Below are positions 43,556 to 53,047 of a stretch of DNA of 64,000 bases, one piece after another. The translations under genes were made by a program, and so were the position numbers. Each line of letters begins with the position of its first letter. Positions within the stretch are counted from its first letter, which is position 1. Under the pieces are notes generated by a model. It saw only the letters and a program-made list of their open reading frames with translations. It did no database searches and had not been told where the DNA came from. Source of the stretch: Gammaproteobacteria bacterium (lineage in GTDB: Bacteria; Pseudomonadota; Gammaproteobacteria; Steroidobacterales; Steroidobacteraceae); NCBI GenBank assembly GCA_013289615.1, contig JABCZO010000013.1:1-64000 (forward strand), in the 5' to 3' direction.

Positions 43556-43866
43556 AGCCGTTTATTCAAGCGATGCTTTTTCCTTGGTGAAAGGACCAAG
43601 CTCTGCCATCGCCCGCATCCGCAGCATAGCGGAGTATGGTCAGCTGCCCATGGCATTTCACCATATCGTGACGATGAAACAACGCACGCAGGCGCGCCTG
43701 AGCGCATCCAGGCCCGTTACGCACGCGGCAAGCTCTACTCACTCATGCCACTTGCAATTCTCGCCAAGCAGGCGACGGCCGCCGGCTTAGGGCTGACTCC
43801 GGTCTTGGCAGGCGCGGCAAAAACCCTTAACGTCCCAATTCCCCGCCAGACACCGGATTAAGTCTA
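43556..43866. other. Intergenic region GGDEF-EAL gene / pcm
   Basis: 311 bp with no confirmed feature. A short inverted repeat CTTGGT-N6-ACCAAG lies near 43583-43600 in the leader of the GGDEF-EAL gene. A 38-codon ATG frame (43745-43861) and a longer frame without a start run toward pcm; neither is called. No c-di-GMP riboswitch core was seen. Confidence 0.5.
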
Positions 43867-44520
43867 ATGCTGATCGACACCGCCCGCGAGCAGATGATCG
43901 AGCAGCAGGTGCGTGCATCAGATGTGCTCGATGAGCGGATTCTCAATGCATTGCGCACGGTTCCTCGAGAGCGCTTCGTTCCCCAGGGCTGGCGCGATCT
44001 GGCGTTCGCCGACTGCGAAATCGCTCTGCCGCGCGGCAAGCGCATGCTGCGGCCGATGTTGATCGGAAAGATCCTGCAAGCCCTGGCGCTCGCCGGCGGC
44101 GAGCACATGCTCGAGATCGGCACCGGCTCGGGTTATCTGTCCGCCTGCCTTGCCCGGCTTGGCGGCCCGCTGCGCAGCCTGGAACTGCACCCGGAAATCG
44201 CCGATTTTGCGCGCGCCAACCTGCGCGCCGCCGCACCGAGCCTGCCGATCGAGGTGATCAGCGCCGACGCGATGGCGCTGGCCGAGGAATCGCGCTACGA
44301 CGTGATCGTATTGACCGCCTCGCTGCCGATCTACCAGGACCGGTTCGAGCGTGCGCTGCGGCCGCATGGGCGCATGTTCGTGGTGGTCGGCGCCACGACA
44401 CTGCAGCAGGCGAGCCTGGTGCGCCGCATAGGCGAGGGCAGCTGTCACAGCGAATCGCTGTTCGAGACCTGCATCGAGGCGCTCGAGCACGCCCCGCGGC
44501 CGGCCGCTTTCGGTTTCTAG
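43867..44520 (+). CDS. pcm: Protein-L-isoaspartate O-methyltransferase
   Basis: 217-residue SAM-dependent enzyme repairing isoaspartyl damage. IDTAREQMIEQQVRASDVLDERILNALRTVPRERFVP and SAM motif I LEIGTGSGYLSACLARLGG match the family; motif II region is YDVIVLTASLP. The active-site TxSQP/Tyr region reads PRGKRMLRP here, so the substrate side is somewhat divergent. First gene of pcm-rhodanese-tolC. Confidence 0.88.
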   Translation: MLIDTAREQMIEQQVRASDVLDERILNALRTVPRERFVPQGWRDLAFADCEIALPRGKRMLRPMLIGKILQALALAGGEHMLEIGTGSGYLSACLARLGGPLRSLELHPEIADFARANLRAAAPSLPIEVISADAMALAEESRYDVIVLTASLPIYQDRFERALRPHGRMFVVVGATTLQQASLVRRIGEGSCHSESLFETCIEALEHAPRPAAFGF

Positions 44521-44522
44521 AC

Positions 44523-44846
44523 ATGGCAGTCCCGGAACTCGCCCCGCAGCAGCTCAAGCGCAGTCTCGATGCCGGTGAGCGCCTGCGGCTGCTCGACGTG
44601 CGCGAACCGTGGGAGTGCGCGATTGCGCGGCTGCCCGGCAGCCTCAACATCCCGATGGGCGAGATCGCCTCGCGCTGGCATGAGCTTGACGCCGATGTGC
44701 CGATCATCGTGGTGTGCAAGGCCGGAGGTCGCAGCCGCAGAGTGGCGCAGTTTTTATCAGCCCAGGGCTTTGGCCAAGTGGCCAACCTGACCGGCGGCAT
44801 CGATGCATGGACGCGCGATATCGATCCCACCCTGGCCTCCTACTAG
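44523..44846 (+). CDS. Single-domain rhodanese-like sulfurtransferase
   Basis: 107-residue rhodanese fold: LLDVREPWECAIARLPGSLNIPMGEI and active-site loop VCKAGGRSRRVAQFL with Cys65, followed by LTGGIDAWTRDIDP. A GlpE-like single domain without membrane anchor. Two nucleotides separate its start from the pcm stop and nine separate its stop from tolC, so the three genes probably form an operon. Confidence 0.9.
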   Translation: MAVPELAPQQLKRSLDAGERLRLLDVREPWECAIARLPGSLNIPMGEIASRWHELDADVPIIVVCKAGGRSRRVAQFLSAQGFGQVANLTGGIDAWTRDIDPTLASY

Positions 44847-44855
44847 CAGGTCGGC

Positions 44856-46361
44856 ATGACTGGACGGTATGGCATGCAGCGTTCCTGGCTAATCGGCCTG
44901 GTTTGCATCTGCGCCGCGGATATCGCCACGGCGGCCAATCTGCTGGATGTGTACCGCCGTGCGCTCGACACCGACCCGTTGTGGCACCAGGCCAGCTTTA
45001 ACCGTCTGGCGACCCAGGAGAGCAAGACGCAGGCGGTGCTCGGTCTGCTGCCGCTCGATGTCAGCGCCAACAAGAATTTCATTGGCATCGGCAGCGCTCA
45101 GATCAAGACCCCGGCGTTTCTCGCCGCGGGCCTGTCGGTCAACCTGTTCAACTGGGACAACTGGGTGGCGCTGAAGGCGGCCGACGCCACGGTCGCGCAG
45201 GCCGAGGCCAACTACCAGGCGGCCGCGCAGAGCCTGATCCAGCGGGTGTCGCAGCAGTACTTTGCCGTGCTGGCGGCCCAGGACACGCTCACCGCCGAGC
45301 AGAGCGCACTGGAATCCGTGCAGACGCAGCTCGATCAGGCCGAACAGCGCTACCGGGTCGGCCTGATCGCGGTCACCGATATGGCCGTGGCGCGCGCCTC
45401 GCGCGACAGCACGGCGGCGGCGGTGATTGCAGCCAAGCGCACCCTCGCGACGCAGGAGGACCTGCTGCGGGCGATCACCAATGAGACCTATGCCAGCCTT
45501 GCCGGCCCGCGCGACGACATGCCGCTGCTGAATCCGGAACCGGCGAGCGAGGACACCTGGGTCACGACCGCCATGGGGCAGAACGCCAACCTGACCGCCA
45601 GCCGCATGGCCTCCGACATCGCCCACGACAGCCTGTTGACCGCTTATGGCGGCCATTTGCCTACCATCAATATCAATGTGTCGCGCAACTGGGCGCTCGA
45701 GCACGGCAACTACAATAACGCGGGTTCGGCGATCGGCCAGGCAGCGCTCATCGGATCGATCAACGGCCTGCCCACGATAGTGAACACCGACGACCTGTTC
45801 TGGTCGATCGGTATCTCGGTGCCGCTGTTCACCGCCGGCCTGACGCAATCGAAGGTGCGGCAGGCGCGCTATACCTGGGATGCGGCCAAGGCCGGGCTCG
45901 ATTTCACCTCGCGGCAGACCGAGGAGCAGACGCGCGATGCCTACCAGGGCGTGATCAGCCAGATCGCGCAGGTGCAGGCGCTCAAGCAGGCGGTGGAATC
46001 CGACCGGATCGCGCTGCAGGCCACCGAGGCCGGCTACCAGGTCGGCACCAAGACCGTGGTCGACGTGCTCACCACGCGTGCCGCGCTGCTGCAGGATGAC
46101 ACCAACTACGCGCAGGCCAAGTACGGCTATCTGAACGGCATCGTTTCGCTGCGACTGGCTGCCGGCAATCTGGATCGCCGCACGATCGAACTGATCAACA
46201 GCTGGCTGATCGAGCCGCGCCCGCCGCTGCCAGCCGTACCGGCCACTCCGGATGCGCCGGCAACCACCCCGCCGCTGCCACTGCAGGGAGCCCCGATGCC
46301 TCCGGCCCCGCTGCCTCCGGCCCCGAGCAGTCCGGCGCCACTGTCGGTGGCACCGCCCTGA
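44856..46361 (+). CDS. tolC: TolC-family outer-membrane efflux channel
   Basis: 501 residues. A signal peptide (SWLIGLVCICAADIATAA) precedes two OEP repeats with the usual NLLDVYRRALDTDPLWHQA, SLIQRVSQQYFAVLAAQDTL and SVPLFTAGLTQSKVRQARYTWDAAKAGLD. The C-terminus is a Pro/Ala-rich low-complexity tail ([20 protein letters not shown]). No inner-membrane pump or adaptor gene is adjacent, so partners are elsewhere. ATG 44874 is an alternative start. Confidence 0.93.
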   Translation: MTGRYGMQRSWLIGLVCICAADIATAANLLDVYRRALDTDPLWHQASFNRLATQESKTQAVLGLLPLDVSANKNFIGIGSAQIKTPAFLAAGLSVNLFNWDNWVALKAADATVAQAEANYQAAAQSLIQRVSQQYFAVLAAQDTLTAEQSALESVQTQLDQAEQRYRVGLIAVTDMAVARASRDSTAAAVIAAKRTLATQEDLLRAITNETYASLAGPRDDMPLLNPEPASEDTWVTTAMGQNANLTASRMASDIAHDSLLTAYGGHLPTININVSRNWALEHGNYNNAGSAIGQAALIGSINGLPTIVNTDDLFWSIGISVPLFTAGLTQSKVRQARYTWDAAKAGLDFTSRQTEEQTRDAYQGVISQIAQVQALKQAVESDRIALQATEAGYQVGTKTVVDVLTTRAALLQDDTNYAQAKYGYLNGIVSLRLAAGNLDRRTIELINSWLIEPRPPLPAVPATPDAPATTPPLPLQGAPMPPAPLPPAPSSPAPLSVAPP

Positions 46362-46370
46362 GCGCCGCGT

Positions 46371-47639
46371 TCAGGCCGCGTGACGGCGCGGCGGCAGGTG
46401 ATCGATCAATCCGAGCAGCCGTGCGAGCGCCCCGCGATTGGCGTCGATCGCCGCGCGGCCTGCCGCTCCCTGCTGCGCGCGTGCCTCTCGGTCGGCCAGC
46501 AGCCCGGTGAGCGCGGCGGCCAGTTCAGCCGCATCGTGCACAATGGTCAGCGCGCCCCGCTCGCCAAGGGCACGTGCGACCTCCGGGCTGCTGAAATGCT
46601 GCGGTCCCGACAGCACCGGCAGGCCGAGTGCCGCCGGCTCGAGCAGGTTGTGGCCGCCGATCGGCACCAGGCTGCCGCCGACGAAGGCGACATCGGCGGC
46701 GGCATAGAAGTCCGCCAGCTCACCGAGCGTGTCGAGCAGTAACACCTGGCAGTTGGCCTCGGACGCGCCGCCGGAACGGCGCATGCAGGCAAAACCGTGC
46801 GCTGCCACCGATGCCGCGGCGGCGTCGAAGCGCTGCGGGTGGCGCGGTGCCAGGATCAGCAATGCCTGCGGCAGCTGCCCGAGCAGCAGCCGATGGGCCT
46901 CGAGCACGATCTGCTCCTCACCGGGGTGGGTGCTGCCGGCGGCCCAGACCGCTCGCCCGCTGGCATAGCGCGTGCGCAGCTGAGCCCCGCGCTCGAACTG
47001 GCCGGGCGGCGGCGCGCGATCGAATTTGATGTTGCCGACCACCCAGAGCCGTTCGGGCGGCACGCCGAGGGCGGCAAAGCGCTGTGCATCGACCTCGGTC
47101 TGCGCACCGACCCAGGCATTGGCGGCGAGTGCCGCGCGCAGCAGACCCGGCAGGTGCTGGTAGATGCGGGCGCTGCGCGCCGAGACCCGGGCGCTGGCGA
47201 TCAGCACCGGCACCCCGCAGCGCTGCGCCTCGTGCAACAGGTTCGGCCACAGCTCGGTTTCCAGCACGATCAGCATGCGCGGCGCGAGCCGTGCGAAGCA
47301 GCGGCGCACGCTGCCCGGCAGATCGTAAGGCGCGTAGCGCACGTCGACCCCGGGCAGCAGTGCGAGCGCGCGCGCGCGCGCGGTGGGGGTCGCGCAGCTC
47401 AGCGTGATCGCGCTTGCGGGCGGGCGCGCCTGCAAAGCCTCGATCAGCAGCGCCGCGGCCTGCACCTCCCCGACCGACACCGCGTGCACCCAGAGGCCGC
47501 CAGGCAGTGGCTGCGCACCGAAGCCAAATCGCTCGCCCCAGCCGCGCCAGTAGTCGCGGTTGCGCAGCCCGCGCAGCAGGACGATGAGCGATACAAATGG
47601 CAGCGCCAGGTACAGCAGCAGCGTATACAGGCGGCGCAC
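46371..47639 (-). CDS. waaA: WaaA (KdtA), Kdo transferase
   Basis: 422 residues from the GTG at 47639. Adds Kdo from CMP-Kdo to lipid IVA at the inner membrane. N-terminal anchor RRLYTLLLYLALPFVSLIVLLRGL, then WRGWGERFGFG, LWVHAVSVGEVQAA, LIVLETELWPNLLHEA, NIKFDRAPP, and the GT-B donor site GGSLVPIGGHNLLEPAALGLPVLSGP. The long upstream open frame to 48296 reads through kdkA out of frame. kdkA lies directly upstream (8 bp). Confidence 0.96.
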   Translation of the reverse strand: MRRLYTLLLYLALPFVSLIVLLRGLRNRDYWRGWGERFGFGAQPLPGGLWVHAVSVGEVQAAALLIEALQARPPASAITLSCATPTARARALALLPGVDVRYAPYDLPGSVRRCFARLAPRMLIVLETELWPNLLHEAQRCGVPVLIASARVSARSARIYQHLPGLLRAALAANAWVGAQTEVDAQRFAALGVPPERLWVVGNIKFDRAPPPGQFERGAQLRTRYASGRAVWAAGSTHPGEEQIVLEAHRLLLGQLPQALLILAPRHPQRFDAAAASVAAHGFACMRRSGGASEANCQVLLLDTLGELADFYAAADVAFVGGSLVPIGGHNLLEPAALGLPVLSGPQHFSSPEVARALGERGALTIVHDAAELAAALTGLLADREARAQQGAAGRAAIDANRGALARLLGLIDHLPPRRHAA

Positions 47640-47647
47640 TGCGCGCT

Positions 47648-48406
47648 TTACCGGGCGGCGGAGCGCGGCGGCGGCACGATGAAATAGCCGTTGAGCAGCG
47701 CGGCCCAGTCGGCCTCGGAAAAGCGTTCCGCCGGCAGCGCCTCGGTGATCTTCTCGATCGAGCGGCGCAGCCGCACCAGATTGCTGTCGCACCACAAGCC
47801 GGGGCGGCGCAGGCTGCCGCGATCGAAATCCACCAGCCATACCTCCTGCGCGTCGTTCAGCAGCACGTTGTGGGCGTTGAGATCGGCGTGACAGATGCCG
47901 TCGGCATGAAATCGGCGCAAGCACCGCCCGATTGCAATCCAGCTGCTGAGCGGCACCGGCGCGGCCAGCAGCCGTGTGCCGAGCGAACTCACCTCGGGAA
48001 TCAGCTCGGTCAGCAGATCGGCGCTGTAGCTGTAGCGTCCGGTGCGCCGGTAGCCGGCGGCAATCGGCATCGGTACCGGCAGGCCCGCGCGGTGCATCAC
48101 ATACAGCAGGTGCCATTCGATAAACGAGCGCGTCAGCGATGCGGCCCGCCACAGATATCGATCCTTCGACAGCATGGCGATCCAGCCGCCGCGCCGATAA
48201 TGGCGCAGCACCAGCCGCCGCCCATCGGCTTCGATGAACAGCGCGGCACCGCGCCCCTCGGCGCTTGTGCGCACCTCGCCGCGCCGCGACCACCACTTGG
48301 CATCGAACCAGGAAGCCGCTGCATTGCCGGCCCTGGAACTGTCATATAGCATCGCGCCGCCGCGAAACGCTATTTGCCGCACTTCCGCGCCGGTCGGCCA
48401 GATCAT
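47648..48406 (-). CDS. kdkA: KdkA, 3-deoxy-D-manno-octulosonic acid (Kdo) kinase
   Basis: 252 residues of the Kdo-kinase/lipopolysaccharide-kinase fold that phosphorylates Kdo O-4. Sequence landmarks are WFDAKWWSRRGEV, RRLVLRHYRRGGWIA, RYSYSADLLTELIPE, the catalytic HADLNAHNVLL and metal-binding LVDFDRGSLRRP. The ATG at 48406 (MIWPTGAEVRQIAF) is chosen; it lies only 10 bp from the divergent GT9 start. Kdk usually marks a single phosphorylated Kdo in the core. Confidence 0.92.
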   Translation of the reverse strand: MIWPTGAEVRQIAFRGGAMLYDSSRAGNAAASWFDAKWWSRRGEVRTSAEGRGAALFIEADGRRLVLRHYRRGGWIAMLSKDRYLWRAASLTRSFIEWHLLYVMHRAGLPVPMPIAAGYRRTGRYSYSADLLTELIPEVSSLGTRLLAAPVPLSSWIAIGRCLRRFHADGICHADLNAHNVLLNDAQEVWLVDFDRGSLRRPGLWCDSNLVRLRRSIEKITEALPAERFSEADWAALLNGYFIVPPPRSAAR

Positions 48407-48416
48407 AGACTTCCGC

Positions 48417-49484
48417 ATGCTGAATCTCATTGAGCGACCCGAGAGCCTGTGCATTCTGCGGCTCTCGGCTATCGGCGATACCTGCCATGTCGTGCCGGTC
48501 GTGCGTACCCTGCAGCGCCTCTGGCCGACAACTTCGCTGACCTGGGTTATCGGCCGCGTTGAGGCACGGCTGATGAGTCTGCTGCCCGGAGTCGAGTTTA
48601 TCACCATCGACAAGCGCGCCGGCCTGGCGGCGGCACGCGCCCTGCGCAGTCAGCTGCGTGGCCGGCGCTTTGACGTTCTGCTGCACATGCAGCTATCGCT
48701 GCGCGCCAGCCTGGTGTCGACCCTGATCGGTTCCAGAGTCCGGCTCGGCTTTGATCGCGCGCGCGCGCGCGAGCTGCAATGGTTGTTTACCAACGCGCAG
48801 ATCGCGCCGCATCGCCGCCAGCACGTGCTCGACAGCTTTCAGGGCTTCCTCGAGGCACTCGGCCTCGAGCAAGGCGATCTCGCGTGGAACCTGCCATTGC
48901 CGGCAGCGGCGCAGCAGTACGCCTCGGCGCTGATTCCCGACCGGCAACCCACACTGATCATCAGTCCATGCTCCGCGCACCCGGCCCGCAACTGGCGACC
49001 GGAGCGCTACGCCGCCATCGCCGATCATGCCGCGCAGGCACACGGCATGCGCGTAATCCTGTGCGGCGCGCCCTCGGCACTCGAACGCGATATGGGAGCG
49101 GCCATCGAGCGCCTCGCCCGTGGCCCGATCCTCAATCAGATCGGCGCCGACACGCTGCCGCAGCTGCTGGCGCTACTGGCCCGCGCCAGCGTGCTGCTGT
49201 GTCCGGATTCCGGGCCGGCGCACATGGCGACCATGGTCGCTACGCCGGTGATCGGCCTGTATGCGGCCACGCGCCTGGAGCGCACCGGTCCTTACCTCTC
49301 GCGCCTATGGTGCGTGGATCGTTATGACATGGCCGCCCGTCGATTTCGCGGCCGCAGCGCCGCACAGCTGCCATGGCACGAGAAGATCGAGCGTCCCGGA
49401 GTGATGGACCTGATCGAAGTCGCCGACGTGCGCGAGCGCCTGGATGCGCTGATGCGCTCCCGGGCCGACCCGCTGCTACGATAA
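48417..49484 (+). CDS. Glycosyltransferase family 9 (heptosyltransferase-like)
   Basis: 355 residues of the GT9 family that adds heptose from ADP-heptose to LPS core. N-terminal LRLSAIGDTCHVVPVVRTL is the family opener; the C-terminal donor part has ISPCSAHPARNWRPERYAAIADHA and CPDSGPAHMATMVATPVIGLYAA. WaaC/WaaF/WaaQ-type assignment cannot be made here. Neighbours waaA and kdkA support a role in inner-core LPS. Confidence 0.88.
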   Translation: MLNLIERPESLCILRLSAIGDTCHVVPVVRTLQRLWPTTSLTWVIGRVEARLMSLLPGVEFITIDKRAGLAAARALRSQLRGRRFDVLLHMQLSLRASLVSTLIGSRVRLGFDRARARELQWLFTNAQIAPHRRQHVLDSFQGFLEALGLEQGDLAWNLPLPAAAQQYASALIPDRQPTLIISPCSAHPARNWRPERYAAIADHAAQAHGMRVILCGAPSALERDMGAAIERLARGPILNQIGADTLPQLLALLARASVLLCPDSGPAHMATMVATPVIGLYAATRLERTGPYLSRLWCVDRYDMAARRFRGRSAAQLPWHEKIERPGVMDLIEVADVRERLDALMRSRADPLLR

Positions 49485-49489
49485 GCACC

Positions 49490-49882
49490 ATGGACGCCAT
49501 TCTGGTGCCGATCTCCCCGGGCGAACTGCTCGACAAGATCACCATCCTGCGCATCAAGTCGGTGCGCATCGAGGATGTCGGCAAGCTCGGCAACGTGCGC
49601 CGGGAACTGGCGCTGCTGGAGCAGAACTGGCGCCAGTCGATACCCGCGAGCGCCGGGCTCGCCGACGATGAGGCGGCGCTGGAGCGAGTCAACGCCGAGC
49701 TGTGGGACATCGAGGACCGGATCCGCAGGTGCGAGGCGCAGCAGCGCTTTGATTCCGGCTTCATCGAACTGGCACGCGCGGTGTACCTGCGCAACGATGA
49801 GCGCGCCGCCATCAAGCACCGTATCAACCTGAAGCTGAACTCGGCGATCGTCGAGGAGAAGTCCTACCAGCCCTATCGTTAG
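49490..49882 (+). CDS. DUF6165 family protein
   Basis: 130-residue small protein, largely helical (ELLDKITILRIKSVRIEDVGK, VRRELALLEQNWR, NAELWDIEDRIRRCEAQQ, AIKHRINLKLNSAIVEEKSY). It matches the conserved DUF6165 pattern as I know it, a protein often beside LPS-core genes and of unknown function. Starts 5 bp after the GT9 stop and converges on the zinc-finger gene with a 4-bp stop overlap. Confidence 0.75.
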   Translation: MDAILVPISPGELLDKITILRIKSVRIEDVGKLGNVRRELALLEQNWRQSIPASAGLADDEAALERVNAELWDIEDRIRRCEAQQRFDSGFIELARAVYLRNDERAAIKHRINLKLNSAIVEEKSYQPYR

Positions 49883-50073
49883 CGCTCGAGGGTGTACTCG
49901 GCCCCGCAGTAGGGACACTTGGCCAAGCCGGTGGCTTCGATCGGCAGATAGACCCGCGGATGCGAATTCCACAGGCTCATGTCCGGCATCGGACAGGCCA
50001 ACGGCAGGTCCTTGACCGTAACGGTGTACTGATTCTGGGCGTTCGGCTCTCTGAGTGCCACGCGTGAAGTCAT
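49879..50073 (-). CDS. zf-CHCC family zinc-finger protein
   Basis: 64 residues from ATG 50073. The C-H-C-C set is LACPMPDMSLWNSHPRVYL and KCPYCGAEYTL, the same fold as the mitochondrial complex I subunit NDUFS6. In bacteria the role is unclear, but it often lies near kdo or heptose genes. It follows glnE with 25 bp between. Confidence 0.85.
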   Translation of the reverse strand: MTSRVALREPNAQNQYTVTVKDLPLACPMPDMSLWNSHPRVYLPIEATGLAKCPYCGAEYTLER

Positions 50074-50098
50074 GCCGGCGATTATAGCCGGCGCAGGA

Positions 50099-53047
50099 TC
50101 ACGAACCCATGACCTCGTCCCAGATTTTAACGATCGCCGCACGCTCGGACTGAAACTCGCTCGCCGCTATGATGCCGCCCTTGCCTTCGAGCGCACGGTG
50201 ATGCAGGCAGGTTCGGTAGTCGCGGTAGACGCGAGCCAGGATATCGATGCGGCTCTGCGGCACGAGATCCGCCGACGCCACCGATTCGAGCTGCCGGATG
50301 GTATCGGAATACATGGCTACCGGCGGATAGTCTCCAGCCCAGGCCAGTGCCCAGTACTGCGCCAGGAATTCGATGTCGGCTATGCCGCCCGGATCCTGCT
50401 TGAGATCGAACTCGTGCGCCCCGGCGCGCGACAGCTCGTTGCGCATGCGGTTGCGCATGTGGCGCACATCCGCGCGCAGCGTGTCGCGCCGCACGTTTAG
50501 CGCCAGCACCTCCAGCCGCACGGCCTCGAAGCGCCCACGCAGCAAGGGGGCGCCGGCGACGCTGCGCGCGTGCAGCAGCGCCTGGTGTTCCCAGGTCCAG
50601 GCCTCGCGCCGCTGGTACTCGGTGAATGCCTCGATGCTGGTGATCAGCAGGCCGCCCTTGCCACTCGGCCGCAAGCGCATGTCCACCTCGTACAGCCGGC
50701 CAGCCGCCGAATGCATCGTCAGCAGATGCACCAGTCGCTGCGCGAAGCGCACGAAGAATACCTGGTTGTCGATGGTGCGCTGCCCTTCGGTTTCCTGTTG
50801 CGCCCCCCTGGAGTCGTGCAGGAACACCAGATCCAGGTCGGAGCTGTAGCCCAGTTCCATGCCGCCAAGCTTGCCGTAGCCCAGCACGCACAGCCGCACC
50901 GGCCGCCGCACGCCATCCTCGCTGCACATCGGCGTGCCCAGCTGCGGGGTCAGCTGCTGCCAGGTGAGCGCGAGCGCGCGGCCGATGATCAGCTCGGCGA
51001 CATCGGTCAGGCGGTCGCTGACCCGCATCACCGGCAGCCGCGCGAGCAGGTCGGCAACGCCCAGGCGAAAGATCGCCGCGCGTTGAAATTGCCGCAGCCG
51101 CTCCACCAGCCGCTCGCCGTCGTCCTGATCGGCGCCGGCCATGCGCTGCTCGAGGTCGGCGGCCAGCGCAGCCCGATCCGGCGGGTCATCGAAGATGCGC
51201 TCGTCGATCAGCTCATCGAGCAGCAGCGGATGCGAGGCAATCTGGTCGGTCAGAAAATCCCCATGCGCGGCCAGCTCGACCAGTCGCACGCGCGCCCGGG
51301 GGTTATGCAGCAGCAGTGCCAGGTAGGCCGAACGCGCGCCGATCGCCTCGAGCACGCGCAACAGCCGGCGCAGCGAGGGCAGCGGCTCGGGCGCGGCCGC
51401 CGCCTCCGCCACCAACACCGGCAGCAGCGCGCTCATGCGCCGGTTGCCGATGGCATCGAGCCGCTGGACGAACGCCAGCTGGCGAAAATCGATCAGCAGT
51501 TGAGCGGCGCTGAGGCTGTCGGCATACCCTAAGCGCTCGAGCCAGGCGGCCAGCGTCGGCCGGTCCGCGTCATCCAGCCGCGGCGCATCCTCGGCCGCGC
51601 CCTGCGCCGTGGAATCCGCCGCGGCGCCCGGCCCCGTCCCCGCGCTCGTGCTCGTGCTCGTGCTCGTGCTCGCGCCGAAAACGATGGCACGGAAGCTCGC
51701 CGCCACATCGCGCCGGTGCCGCTCGATCGCCTCGCGCAGCTGCGCCCAGGAATCGACATTCATCGATGCCGCCAGCCGCTCGCGCTCGTGCGGCGCGGCG
51801 GGCAGCTGGTGTACCTGCTGATCGGCGCGCATCTGTAGCCGGTTTTCCAGTCGTCGCAGGAACACGTAGGCCGCGTCGAGCTGCCCCACGGCATCCAGCG
51901 CCAGCAGCTTGGCACCGACCAGCAGCACCAGCGCCTGGCGCAGCGAGCTGGTCTGCAACCGCCGGTCCTGGCCGCCGCGCAGCAGCTGAAACGACTGCAC
52001 GATGAATTCGATCTCGCGGATGCCGCCGTCGCCGAGCTTGATGTGATCGGCCAGCTCGCGCCGCTGCACTTCGCGTTCGATCAGCGCTTTCATCTCGCGC
52101 AACGAATCGAACACGCCAAAATCGAGGTAGCGCCGGTACACGAACGGCTGGATCGCACTGCGAAACAGTTCCGCGTAGCCGGCCTGGTTGGTGATGGCGC
52201 GTGCCTTGACCCAGGCGTAGCGCTCCCAGTCGCGGCCATGCAGCTGCAGATAGTCCTCCAGCGCCGCCGCGTTCGACACCAGCGGACCGCTGTCGCCATA
52301 CGGGCGCAGGCGCAGATCGACGCGAAACACGAAGCCATCGGCGGTGTGCTGCTCGAGCAGGCGTATCAGGGCCTGCCCCAGTCGCGTGAAGAATTCCTCA
52401 TTGCTGATCGGCCGCTCGCCGTCGGTCTCCCCAGCGTCCGGGTAGAGCAGCACCAGATCGATATCGGAGGAGAAATTCAGCTCGCCACCGCCGAGCTTGC
52501 CCATCGCGACAATGATGAGCTGCTGCGGAACCAGCGCCGGCGAGCGCGGCTGTCCGTGGCGTGCGCTCAGGGCGCGCAGCGCAAAATCGTGCGCCAGCAC
52601 CAGCGCCAGCTCGGCCGCGCGCGACAGGTCCGCCAGCGTCTCGGCAAGGCTGGCCCAACCGGCCAGATCGCGCCAGGCGATGCGGGCGAATTCGGCACGC
52701 CGCCAGCGGCGCAGCGCCGCCATGAATTGCGCCTCGACCGCCGCAGGGCCTGCGCCAGTGTCAGCGTTAGCGGACGATGACGCTGGCGCATGCGGCGGGG
52801 CCGGCAGCGACGGCGGCGCGATCGGCGCGCCGGCGAAGCGCTGGCCGGCGCGACTGGCTAAGGCGGCAATCAGATCCGGGTCGCGGCACAGCGCGTCGAG
52901 CAGAAAGTCGCTGGCAGCCAGCACCGCGGGCGCGGAAGCGACGATGTCTTGCGGCAGTTGCGCCAGTGCGGCGGCCACCGCCGGCGCACGCTCCACCAGC
53001 ACCGAGGAAGCGTGGGTGCGGGCCGCCGCAAGCTCAGGCCGGCTCAT
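50099..53047 (-). CDS. glnE: GlnE, bifunctional glutamine synthetase adenylyltransferase/adenylyl-removase
   Basis: 982 residues controlling glutamine synthetase by (de)adenylylation. The N-terminal removase site is GGELNFSSDIDLVLLY (about residue 192) and the C-terminal transferase site is GGMELGYSSDLDLVFLH (about residue 732), both G-S-D-x-D type. The linker holds an STSTST tract from a hexamer microsatellite (51644-51673). The start overlaps the transglutaminase stop by 14 bp, so glnE sits in a transcript with that cluster. Confidence 0.96.
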   Translation of the reverse strand: MSRPELAAARTHASSVLVERAPAVAAALAQLPQDIVASAPAVLAASDFLLDALCRDPDLIAALASRAGQRFAGAPIAPPSLPAPPHAPASSSANADTGAGPAAVEAQFMAALRRWRRAEFARIAWRDLAGWASLAETLADLSRAAELALVLAHDFALRALSARHGQPRSPALVPQQLIIVAMGKLGGGELNFSSDIDLVLLYPDAGETDGERPISNEEFFTRLGQALIRLLEQHTADGFVFRVDLRLRPYGDSGPLVSNAAALEDYLQLHGRDWERYAWVKARAITNQAGYAELFRSAIQPFVYRRYLDFGVFDSLREMKALIEREVQRRELADHIKLGDGGIREIEFIVQSFQLLRGGQDRRLQTSSLRQALVLLVGAKLLALDAVGQLDAAYVFLRRLENRLQMRADQQVHQLPAAPHERERLAASMNVDSWAQLREAIERHRRDVAASFRAIVFGASTSTSTSTSAGTGPGAAADSTAQGAAEDAPRLDDADRPTLAAWLERLGYADSLSAAQLLIDFRQLAFVQRLDAIGNRRMSALLPVLVAEAAAAPEPLPSLRRLLRVLEAIGARSAYLALLLHNPRARVRLVELAAHGDFLTDQIASHPLLLDELIDERIFDDPPDRAALAADLEQRMAGADQDDGERLVERLRQFQRAAIFRLGVADLLARLPVMRVSDRLTDVAELIIGRALALTWQQLTPQLGTPMCSEDGVRRPVRLCVLGYGKLGGMELGYSSDLDLVFLHDSRGAQQETEGQRTIDNQVFFVRFAQRLVHLLTMHSAAGRLYEVDMRLRPSGKGGLLITSIEAFTEYQRREAWTWEHQALLHARSVAGAPLLRGRFEAVRLEVLALNVRRDTLRADVRHMRNRMRNELSRAGAHEFDLKQDPGGIADIEFLAQYWALAWAGDYPPVAMYSDTIRQLESVASADLVPQSRIDILARVYRDYRTCLHHRALEGKGGIIAASEFQSERAAIVKIWDEVMGS

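Noticed and set aside
43561-43861. Open frame of about 100 codons running toward pcm, with an internal ATG at 43745
   Set aside because: The long part has no start codon and the 38-codon part lacks a ribosome-binding site or recognisable product; too little to call, though a conserved hit in relatives would revive it.
43556-43866. c-di-GMP (GEMM) riboswitch before the GGDEF-EAL gene
   Set aside because: No GEMM core or tetraloop-receptor pair was found on either strand.
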